Positions 49,801 to 61,800 of a stretch of DNA of 64,000 nt are shown in pieces (position 1 is the first letter of the stretch; each line of letters starts with the position of its first letter). The position numbers were made by a program, and so were the translations under genes. Under the pieces are notes generated by a model, which did not search any database, was not told where the DNA came from, and saw nothing but the letters and a program-made list of their open reading frames with translations. This DNA is from Megalonaias nervosa (Eukaryota; Mollusca; Bivalvia; Unionida; Unionidae): assembly GCA_016617855.1 (NCBI GenBank), contig JAECUM010000827.1, positions 62,001 to 126,000 on the forward strand, in the 5' to 3' direction.

Positions 49801-52800
49801 TTAGTCTGATAAATCGACCCATCAACTGTAATGATATTGACTAAGTTTTAGGGACTGATGTCGCCATGTCATTAAAAGTTGTAATTATTTGCAGACAGTT
49901 TGTAAGCACATTGGTGCACATTTTATACACTTAACCAGTATTTTTTTGTGGCTGTTGAGCTACCATTTGCTTTAGGGTTCTTTTGGAAATATGTTCATAA
50001 TTATTCCAGATCATTTAAAATCTGTACTATCTTTGACTCCATTTCACCAGCACTCCAGAAAATTGTTATGTAGATACATCTCAAGAAGGGAAACTGAACC
50101 ATACAAAAAGCTGGTCACTGTGACATAATTTTCAGCATAAGTTTTTCATATTTTCCTCTGTACGAATCCATGTATTGTTTGCATAGGATTTCATGTTGGA
50201 GTAAACAACTCGCCTTGTCATAGGTTGCAACATCTATAGCTACTTTTCAGTCTAGCATCTTTTCAGTCTTGATGGTTGTATTTTCTTACTTTCCAGCACA
50301 TAGATATCAGATGTTTGTTTCCTGCCTTAGCAGACATGGAGAGAGATTTGTCAGCCTTTGTAGCACATAGAGTCAAGAAATTACAAACCCCTAGGAAATT
50401 AATAGAGGAAATTGATATTCAACCCGAGACACCAGTAAGGCCGAAGAGTGGAAGGTTGAAAAGTTTTCCAGTTCTTTCTGTACCACCAAGTATACAGGTA
50501 AAAGCATTTCTTTGATCTGCACTGCAGTTATTAATACTCACAGATCTGAGATGTTCCAAAGTCATGTGATCGATTTTATGAATTCTTGCACTTGGAAGGC
50601 AGTTACGCATCAGAACTCTCACAGCTTGGTTCAGAGTCACACATAAAAGTGTAGTCTACACTGCTGTATACAGATTTTATTTGTTACCATAAAATTAACA
50701 AATAATCTAATAATAAATTAAAAAGTAAGGATATTTTATTATTTTTATCATTGCACGATTTGTTCACGTTTTGTATGAATTCTTGCACTTGGAAGGCAGT
50801 TATTCATGAGAACTCTTGCAGTTGGGTTCAAAGTCGTGCATATAAAAATGTAGTCTCCACAGCAGTATACAAATTTTATTTGTTACTATAAATTCAACTG
50901 ATAATTTTAAGATGATTTGAAAAGAAATATTTTTTACCACCGTAAGTCTTTACATTCCCATGTCTATCGATGTACCTTAATACAAAAGGACATTTGGGAA
51001 TCCTGCTAATTATTTATAACCGCCTCGGATGAGGGAGGTCACCATAACAGCCAACTTGAAAATCAGATTGATACTTCTCTTACATGAACAGTAGCGCTGA
51101 CATCTGGTTTTCAAAAAATATTTCTTGCAATATTTAATTGGTTCTGAATGTTAATTATGCAGATCTAACCACCAACACTTTTGTGAAATTTGAAAGCTAG
51201 ACCAAAATCACCTTTACATTAAGCAACAGGTCATTACAGGGCCTGAAAGTAGCAGTAGCAACCAGCCTGTAGCTAGTCAGTTTCCCAACACACAAGTAGT
51301 TTTCACAATTTCATTACTAAATGGCTAATAAAGTTTAAGTTGTTGTCAGTCTGCATTTTGTGGGAAGGGCTAGTAAAGATTCTTCAGGACCAGTAAATTT
51401 CTTCTTCTTTGCTAGTCTTTCTGGCTTCAAGAATTTGTGTTTAATTATATACTTGCAATTTGGTACTCAATGAATATACAAGTAAATTTTGACCTGAATT
51501 TGGTTTATTTCAACCAGGAAGTGGAGTCGGCACTCTGACATTGATTTTAAGGTTGGAGGTCTTGGCATTCCAGTTATAATGGCTTGTAAGCAAAATAAAC
51601 CGATATGAATAAAAAAAATTTTAATCAATTCCAGTTTGTGAATACATGTGAAGAATTCAGTGTACAATGTCACTTCAACAACTTTTTGTAAATATTATTA
51701 AGTTAACCCTACTTAGAATATGAACTGCTCTGGTGGCCTAGTGGTTAGAGCGTCCGCCTCGGATGCGGGAGGTCGTGGGTTCGATCCCCAGTCGAGTCAT
51801 ACCAAAGACTTATAAGAAATGGTATTAACAGCTGCTTCGCTTGGCGCTTAGCATTAAGAGGTTAGTGTTAGGACTGGTTGGACTGGTGTCAGGATAATGT
51901 GACTGGGTGGGACATGATGCTACATGTCGGCGGCATGATGCCCCAGTGCTAGACATCCCTATAAACTGCCACACTGCAGACATTGCAGCGATATGACTGG
52001 AAAATTGTTAAAGCTACATTAAAAACCAAAACACATGTCCTAGACGGGTTCTGCAGTTGATACCCTTTTCTTCTGTAAGTGCATGCGCAAACCTTGGTCC
52101 ATTTCCACTTAAAATTACTGATTATTTTCAACGTTAAGTTAGAGGTGGCGGGAATGTGGAAAGATGATTTCAAATTGGTGTTGATGGAAATATGGATAAG
52201 TGAACAGAAGAATGAAGAAGGTAGTTGAATCTCATGGGCTTATTTGGGTCAAATTCACAGAAAGTGATCTGTGAACATGGCAACAACATATAAAAAAACA
52301 TTATACAGCAAACATTAAAGCGTACCAACTCTGAGATATTTACTGTTATGAACATCCTTGATCCAATGTCAAGAAATGTTTTTTAACTTGAAATATAATA
52401 GGTACATAACAGAAGACAGAAATGGCAACCAGTTATCTTGCTTTAATAGAGGCTGGAAAATCTCATGTTCTTGAAAAGCAGACTCATATCTGCCAACTGT
52501 CCCGTTTTTTCCGTATTTGTCCCGTATTTTGGACCTGAATACGGGTGTACGTTTTTTTTTTGTTAAAAAACCATTTTTTCAATAAAAATTTTTTTTTTTT
52601 TTAAAATTCCTTGTAAATTTCCATTTTGACCGGGAACCGGTTCCATTCTTAAAGTAAATGTGTTGCATGTATAAAATACAATTGGTCTGTTTTAAATCGA
52701 GGCTGCCATACAAAATATTAACCGCCATCCGACGCCATATTGGATTGTGCAGAGCGTCTGCTGCTATCACTGTATCTCGTCTTCATGATGTCGAAAAGAA

Positions 52801-55800
52801 AAGCAGAAGATTCAGAATTTTCTCCAGCAAAGAAAAGAAAACAGAATTGGAAGGACAACTATGCCGCCATCTTTAAATTTGTGAAACTATCTTGTAAAGG
52901 AGAAAACTTTGCCTTTTGCAAATTGTGCAATTGTGATTTCGCTATTGGGCATGGAGGTGCCCATGACATAAAACAGCATGAAAAAGATAATAAACATCAG
53001 CTTGCTGTTTCATCATCAACAGCACAGCCTGAACTGAAGTTTATACATACCAGAGAGAACCTTGACGTAATTAGATCGGAAGTTCTTTTTACTAAATTTC
53101 TTATAGAAAGGAACCTTCCTCTTTCAGTTGCTAGTGATGCTTGCGATTTATTTCGCACAATTTTTCCACACAGCAACATCAAGGATTACTCGTGTGCTAG
53201 AATAAAAACTGTGGCTATCATTAATGAACTGGCAACAGACAACTATAACTACGTTGTGAAAAGACTGAAAGGTGCATAGTTTTGGACCTTCTACGTTCTT
53301 ATTTTAACTGTGAATTGTGACAAGTTTATTTTTGATTGCCAGAATGTTTGCAGGATTTTTTCTCTCCCCCTCCCGCACGATATTAGTATTTTTGCTCTAC
53401 ATTTCTTTCTGTGCTATATTGTTTTGATAAACTGTTCAACCAAAAACTTGCATAAACTCGACGTTCCTGTTTGCGGAGGTCAATGATACTTTGTATAAAA
53501 ATATTACCTTTTATTAAATTCCCCTTAAAGGATGAGGTTCTGATACATGCCCGAGTTGCAAATATTAGCTCAAGGTTAGAGGCCTCTTTTGCAGACACCA
53601 GGTTCTTTCTTAAGAAATTTTCCATGTTACTGCTGAAAAAAGATGGTGAATCTTCTGATGCTTAGGGCAAGCTTAGAGCACAGTTTGCCTCATACCAGAT
53701 GAGTATGCTCCCTAACTGAAACAATACTCTCCTGCGATAGTGTTGATGGAGTGTGGATTCAGATGAAGAATTCATGTGGAGACTTTCTTTATGATCGTCT
53801 GAGTTATTTTATGTTAGGATAGGACTTCTTTCTTTACCACACTATAATGCTGATTGTGAGAGGATTTTTAATTCAGTAAAAAAAAATAATCGCACACAAT
53901 TCAGATCATCCATGAAAGATGGCACATTGGAATCAATAATGATTGAAAGACAAGGTGTGGAAAAGGCTCATATAAACATCTTGTGTCTGATGACTTACTA
54001 AGAAGGTGCAAGAGTGCAACACGTGCATCTTTGACTTTAAATTATTACATAACTTACTGACCAACTTTAGTGACGGATGTAGATGTTGTAAATAGTTATA
54101 TATGCAGTATAATTTTAAAAATCAGTATTTCTAACTGAAAATCAGTATTTTTGGCATAAGCAGTCAGTATTTTTGTAGTCCGGGGTTGGCAGCTATGCAG
54201 ACTTGACACTTGAATTGTTTTTGAATAAATTTAAATCAGAATGACATAAATATAAATTCTTCACTACTTTATATGTATGTATATGTGTGTGTGTGTGTAT
54301 GTATATATGTATATGTATGTATGTATATATATATATATATACACGTATACCATTTCCATCTTGTCAAAACTTCAATTCACAGACATGGGCTGGACATTCT
54401 TTCATCTGCCAATCAACACAAACACTTGTGACATAAGCCTATTGTAAATGGGTAGCATAGATAGGATAAAATTAAGTTTGATGGAGACAGTGCTAGCTAT
54501 TCTATTTGCTGCCACTTTGTTGTTTTTTGTTTTGTCTTTATTGATAAGAATGCAATATGTAATATTCTGACACCAAGCTGACTTAAAAGAAATATCTGGA
54601 AAATTATTCTGCTGCAATCATTTTGCATACAAGCAAAAACTATGGAAAAATGATCGTTGCTGAAAAATCCGAATAATTGGTTCATCCGTGTTTGATATTG
54701 ATCCGAGTTTCATGTTAGAATTAGTAAATTCAGTCAGGGAACCAGACTAACTTTACAGCAGCACCCCAGATGCTTTAAACTGCACCTATTTGTTCATGCA
54801 AAGCGTCTGCATGATCCAACTGTTGATTATAGAATTTTTTTAAAATTGCGTCCAGAAAGCGATGCATGTTTAAGACGAAAGGAGAAATAAGCTTCTAAAA
54901 AAGTGTTGATAATCAACACAGAAGAATAAAAAGGAGTATTCAGATTCTTGTGAATTGAAGCTGGAAAGGACACAATTACGTTTATTGGACATAATGTGCC
55001 AATTTGAGTATGTCTCGGGGCAGGAAATATGATTGCCATTGTCATGTGAAATGGAAAAAGAATTTCCAAGAATTACGTCCAGTTGAGAGATAGCAACAAG
55101 CCATTGAGTTGCATAGGGTTTGGAACTAAAGTTTGTGTAACTTTACTTGTGGTAAATAAAGTCTACGCATACTTTACAAACTTTTCAGTTGAATATGATT
55201 ATCGTTGCTGCGTTGAACTTTTATTTACGTTTTCCAGCTTTACACAGACATGATTTTTCTCCGTTTTAAAGCGGAATTCCGCTTTTCTCCTGACTTGGAT
55301 CAGATTTTTCTTGATATAGTCCGTTTTTATATTATCTCCGATCAGGTTTTTAAAAAAAAACGGTCTGTCCGGTCCCATTCCGCAACGACCCTTGTAAAGT
55401 ATTCGTTCCATATATTAGTTAGCACATGACTTTTGTAAAGAGTATTCTGATTGGTCAAAAGTTTAAAATCATCCAATGAATCTTCGTGTAATGGAAACTG
55501 ATGGCAATGGAAAGAAGTATGCTTGCAAAACATGGCGTCCTGAGTTGTTAAGAGAGACCATGACACGAAAAGTTTAGATGAAGGTTTAAAAAACATATGG
55601 AAATGGGAATGGCTGGAGCGAAAAGTTGACGGAAATTCAGTTGGTCAGTTTATAAGAAAACTGAACGCTAGAGGACTGGCATTTTGTGACCTCTGCAAGA
55701 AAGATCTGAATTACGGTAATTGAGGTTGGAAGAGTTTGGAACAGCACCTACAAAAGAAGTTGCATACAGAAGAATTGAAGCTCAGAAGACATCTGGAAAA

Positions 55801-58800
55801 AGTGCAGTTAATTCCTTTAAGAAGAAAGATTTCTTGCATGAGAGAACAGATGTAACCCTCTGTCGGAATATGCGTACTTTATGTCGCCAATACAAGCACT
55901 AGCTTGAAAGGAAAAAGGCTCTCGTTGAGAAGGAAAAGAAACAATTGCACTGAGCCAAAAATGTCAGTGGTGACAAAAAGGAAGGGTAAAGAAATCTTTG
56001 CCAAAGTCGCAAAAAGATCTCGACTGGCATATCAACAGGTTCTGTCCAGTGGAGAAAAAGACAAGTGAATGTATGGGATTATTTGTATATAGTTGATGTA
56101 CTTGGTTTATTTTACAGATATGTTATGAAAAGTGAGAAGTATAATATGTTTGCTGCAAAAATTGACAAATTAATGTGACTTAATTATGATGTGAACACTG
56201 ACATACACATGAAATAATTTCAGCATCAATAGTATCGGAGAACAAATTCATGTGCCAAATACTGTGAAATTATTCAAGTTGAACATTTTTGGTAAGTTTA
56301 TTAGTTTTTCAAATGATCATTTTGTTTTATATTATGATAATAAGTTGCACCAGGATCAGTTTTTTATGATTGTAAAATGCGTTTTTGGCCGAGGGCCTTT
56401 GCCCCCCTGAACCCCCTGATCGGGGGCGCTGCCCCTCAAGACCCCGTTGGGGGAGGACCCCCAAACCCCCCTTAAAAAAAAATTTTCAGCTTTTTTTATG
56501 GAAGACCAAAATCATGTCTGTTTACAGTACCAGTTATTGATATTTTGTTACACCTTACTGAAAACTGGTCAATCTTAATGAGAAAAATCAACTGCCTTAC
56601 TGAGACGGACTAGTCAGGGTTGGCAGGTCTGCTGTTGTCCCTTAATTCACGCCAAGAAGCATGTTAAGCAACATTGCATTAATACCAATGAAAGCAAACG
56701 AATGAAATTGTCCACTCTATTTGAATGCACATGTAGATGACCTGATTAGATTTTCAGGTCATGACAGCAATTTTTGCTCCACTGGTCATAGATCAGAAAA
56801 GCTTACGGGAAGGTCTATTGTCCATCATCCAGTGTCTGTCTGTCCATTAGCAGTTTGTTGTTTCTCGTACTCCTAAAATGCCTGGAGGATTGCCTTGAAA
56901 CTATATATACACATTCATTAGTCCTAAATAAATTGGTGCTGCTGGGACATCCAATATGGCTGTCAAAGTGGCCCTTTTGAAAATCTTGTTGCTATTGCTG
57001 CACCTGCTGAATGAAAAGTTGTATTGACATGGACTTGTTACCAGATGATTTCTTATGATATCTGGTTGATCCCAAAATGAAAATTGTGCCAGATGTCCAA
57101 TGTGTCCACCACAGCAGCCATCTTGAAAATCATGTTGTCTCTTTTATTGGATGGAAAGTCATATTAACATGGCATTCTCACTAAGCAACTTTTTGTGATA
57201 TCTAGTTGGCCCTAAATGAAAATGGTGCCAATCAAACATTCAATAAGACCACTATGGCAGCCATCTTGTCTTGTTATTGCTACTTCTCCTAATGGAAAGT
57301 TGTATGGACATAAATTTTTCACCAGAAAACTTATGAAGTCTAGTTGGTCCTGAATGAAAATGTTGTCTGAGGTTCCATATGGCCAATACTGGCCATCTTA
57401 AAAATTGTTATTGTTTTTCCTACTGCTCCAAACTGGATGGTCATATCAACATAGGGTTCTCACATCAACATATAATTCTCACTAAAAGGCTTCTTATTAT
57501 TGCTAGTTGGTACTAAATAAAATTGTGCTGTGCCAGTCTATTGTCCAAGAAAGCAGCCATTTTAAAAATCTTAATAGCACTTCTGAATGCAAAGCTGTAT
57601 TGACATCGGGTTTTCACTAAACGACTTCTTTTGTGTCTAGTTGGCCATAAATGAAAATGGTGCTGATCTGACATCCAGAATGGCTTCCAAGGCAGCCATC
57701 TTGAAAAGATCGTTATTGATACTTCTTAACGGAATGTCATATCAATGCTGAGTTCTCACCTGATGACTTCTTGTGATGTCTAGTTGGTCTTGAATGAAAG
57801 TGGTGTTGCTCAGATATCTATCATGACTGGCTGATGCCATTTTGAAAATTTTGTTACTGTTACTCTTGAATGAAAGTGCTATCAGCATGGAGTTTTCACC
57901 AGAAGACTTCTCATAATGACATTTGTTCTAAATAAAAATGGTGTCAGTGTGTCATCAGATATGGCCACTATTGCATCCATCCTGAAAATCTGGTAGCTGC
58001 TTCTCATTGGAAAGTTATATTGACATTTTATGATACAGTCCTACCTGTTTATGTCGACATCCTCGGGCCCGAGGAAATATTGTCGACGTAGACGGATGTC
58101 GAGATAAGGGGGGGGGGGGGCATCTGAAAAAAAGACACAAGTTAAATTCTTCTGTAAGGGGTGACCTGTCGTCAGTGAGTAGCATTTACACTTTGAGAAA
58201 ACAATGGAAATTTTGAGTACATGAAGACAAACCAGTGTGAAATACACTTGTATATTGACAAATTACATTTTGGTTAGCTTTGTGTAATAAAATCACAATA
58301 AAATATTGCATGGGTCACATCTTGATATGAAAAACATTCCCTACAATATTTAATGTCGGCATTAGTACATGGTTGCATAGTTGTTATTTACATGCTTCAA
58401 GTACATATACTTAAATTGCCCTAGATTTTGGTCAGTCTGTTCCCATCTTGTTGAGGCTACAAAGGGGATGGGGTTATTCACAAGGAAATGAAAACCTGTC
58501 AACAAGTTGGTTTAAAACAGTACATGTATTTAGTTACAGAAGTCATCGTGAAAAGTGCATAAAAGCGAACGAGATATGCGGCTGATATGATTAATGAAGG
58601 CATAATATTGTACACATTGACACATGCTAATGAGGTATTAAAAGAAAATGATTCTTACAATACAATATTGTAACAATGTCAGCTCAAGTGGTATACATTT
58701 AAAATACGTCCCGGAGATAACAAGTTACGAATTCTCTCAAAATACAAATACATGTAGCAGTAAAAGATTTTAATGACAAATACATATACATGTAATTGAG

Positions 58801-61800
58801 TTTATTATCTATAGCATAATCAATGCATAAAATTACAATAAAATTTAATTTAATAAAATTTAATTTAATTTAAATTGAAATTAATTAAAATTAAATGTTG
58901 TTAGCACAACAAGTGGGCATGGGAGATAACAAGAGTACATGCACCTGCAAGCTTCTTCTGTTTGAGCCTTGATAGTTGTTCTCTCTGGAGAAGACACTGC
59001 AACTTTTCCAAGTGACCATGCACTTCTTCTGATATTACCAGTGAGTTTGATTGCGCAAAAAATGTTGTCAAACCATGACTCATTGAAAAGGCCTCTTTGC
59101 ATGAAACAGTGGCAAAGGTAGTATTTCCGATTCATCATTAGCATCAGTATCAATTACGTTGTCTTCTGTGACGTCTTCTGAAACGTAATCCATTTTGACG
59201 GCAGCAGTAATGTCATCATCTTCTAGAGCTGTTCGGCATTGTTCTTTGTCATCTGTTTCAATAGCCATCCGAACAAACTCCTCCATCGGAATTCCAGTAC
59301 CTTCATATAAATCATCATCTTCAAGATTATGTGGGATATCTGATGGGGAGAATCCATGAAATTCCTCGTTTTTGGGAAAGAAAGCTTGCATAAAGCAGTT
59401 CTGTATGGTCTCTGGCTTCACTAGTCCCCAAGTTTTCCTCAAGTTGTACAGAGCCCCAAGCAAATATTCCTTAAATTCTTCTTGCTGATCAATCGCAGCC
59501 AGCTTGTTGTAGGCGAGAAGTTTTCAATAATGTAGTTTTAGATTCTGAACGATTCCTTGATCCATCAGCTGTATGAGTGACGTGGTATTGGGCGGAAGAA
59601 AAATTAGTTGGACGTGTTGGAGATCGTCCACACCTGGGTGCTCAGAACAATTATCCACAAGCAAGGCAATTTTCCTTGCACTTTCTTTTTCCTATCGAGT
59701 TTCCTTATCCACTCCATAAAAATGTCCGACGTCATCCAGGCTTTTGTGTTCGCCTAATAATCCACAGGAAGATGGTGCACATTTTTAAAACAGCGAGGCT
59801 TCGTAGACTTGCCAATAACTAGAAGTGGCATTTTATCATTGCCAATCATGTTCGATGTGACTAGAACAGAGATGTGGTCTTTAGGCTGTTTCCCACCAAC
59901 ACATGGTTGACCTTTGATGCAGTATGTTTTGTCTGGAGTACACTTAAAGAATAAAGCTGTTTCATCCACATTGTATATATCCTCAGACTTATAATTCTGC
60001 AATATATCTTTAAGTTGGGCTTTCCATCCATCAAGCTGTGATGTGTCTGCTGAGTTGGTTTCTCCACAAATCCTTTTGTATCTGATGTTGTGACAAACTT
60101 TAAAGCGACTGAACCGACCACTTTCGTTGCAGCGAAGTTCTCCACACTAAGTTTTTTTGCAAATTCTATCGCTTTTTTGATGATCATATCACGATCTATG
60201 GATAAGGTGGAATGTGCAATGTTTCATTGAACCATTTTGCTGTGGCCTCCTCCACATCTTCAAATTTAGCAGTCTTCTGCTTCTTCCTTTGGGAAGCGCA
60301 GTTACCTTCAATGTAGTCTTTCTTTATAGACTCAGCAGCTTTCATCCATCCTGACAGGGTGTTATGTTTAAGAGAAAATTTTTTCACAGACATCTTTGCG
60401 AGATGCCCCACCCTCAACTTCCTTAACAGCCACATATTTAGTTTCCAGAGACTGTAAATTTAATCTGCGTTTTACACTGCCATTGGTAGCCATCGTAAAT
60501 ATAAATAAAGTTAAATAGGAAACTTTCACAGCACAATAAACTTGTTTTAATCTCCGATCACTTTGGAAAATGCAACATTCGATCTCATTCATTGCTTTTA
60601 TTTAAGTCGCCTCAAGAGGCCAACTTTACAGGACCAAACAAAAGCCTGTTTTTTTATCCGACCGCGACATTAAAGCCTGGCGGCAAGATCAACTAATTGT
60701 TGAATAAAGTACAGGTCGGAACTGGCCGCTTGCCAACATAAATGATTAGGCGGGAAAATTAAAGCCTGGTGGCAAGATCAACTAATTGTTGAACAAAGTA
60801 TGGATTGGAACTGGCAGCTTGTCTACATAAATGATTAGAAAACAAAGGATTTGTTCAAGCTGGGACCAGGGGCTTCTGTCGACATGTACATTTATTTTTT
60901 TATCTCGACGTCGACATAAGCATGACAATTTTGGTAGTAATAGTAGACCAAGGGACCGTGACTTTGCTTTTTTGGCGAAATAGGCGGCTTGTCGACATAA
61001 GTGATGTCTATATAAGTGGGTAGGACTGTATTTGGTTGGTTCTAAATTAAAATGGTGCCAATCTGACCTACTGGTGGTAATTCTGAAAATCTTTTTCTTG
61101 CTGCTTCCATTCCAGATCTGCCAACCCTCATGATTTTGGTGTGAATTTCACAATAGAGCGATTCACAGATTCCACCGCATACAGAAAAAATCACAAATTC
61201 CCAAATTCTTAATCTGCTTAAATCATGAATAAAATAAACTTTATCCCGTTAAGTGCAAGTCAAAATAGCAGCACTGGTCACTCACCCATAACGGTCCAGT
61301 ATTGCTTGTCGCGATGTTAGTAAAACTAGATTCAGTTGTTAGTTTGCCCTGTAGCAAGCATTGTAAAGCATATGATCTGTATTTAGAACAGAAGTTTTAC
61401 AAAATGCTCCTTAAGAAAACCAGTGCCCAACTGATGTTGTTTTAAATGGCACATGTACATACTCGTAGCAGTTAAAATTTTTTTTAAACAAACGACAAAT
61501 GAAGACAACTTTTTCAAGTGTAGGAATTTTTCAGATAATGAGAGATTAGCATATATCGTAATTTGCTTGCGCTCATATTTTTCCGAGCATGTGCCGACAC
61601 CACTAATCATTAATCGTTCAACGTCTCATCATACGGATTAATACCATTTTGTAATTAAGGTACACAACAGTTAAAATGTTTTCACCTCCACGGAAAAAGA
61701 TAAGTCTTCCACAAAAAATTATATATAGATTGGAGTACACCAAAAATTGGCCTTGCATTCAGCTGTCAGACATCGATGTACATTTTGCTTTTTCGTACAA

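Larger units (their letters stand above)
55245..56520 (+). mobile_element. Family C hAT-like element, 1.3 kb, GC-rich right end
   Basis: It begins CAGACATGATTTT and ends AAAATCATGTCTG, a perfect 13-bp inverted repeat. Perfect 6-bp flanks TTTACA lie at 55239-55244 and 56521-56526. It carries an N-terminal transposase scrap (55583-55851). The right part has a C/G-rich block at about 56385-56470 with several possible hairpins, very unlike the surroundings. Confidence 0.9.
54625..56631 (+). mobile_element. Family A MITE, left-truncated, split by another element
   Basis: It joins the family at gcatacaagcaaaaactatgg, lacking the first about 70 bp, and runs to GGGTTGGCAGGTCTG at 56631. It is interrupted at 55244/56521 by the element 55245-56520. 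Confidence 0.9.

Noticed and set aside
51728..51800. Possible functional tRNA gene
   Set aside because: A and B boxes are present, but the acceptor stem pairs poorly and the sequence continues into a SINE body shared with 26848 and 40527.
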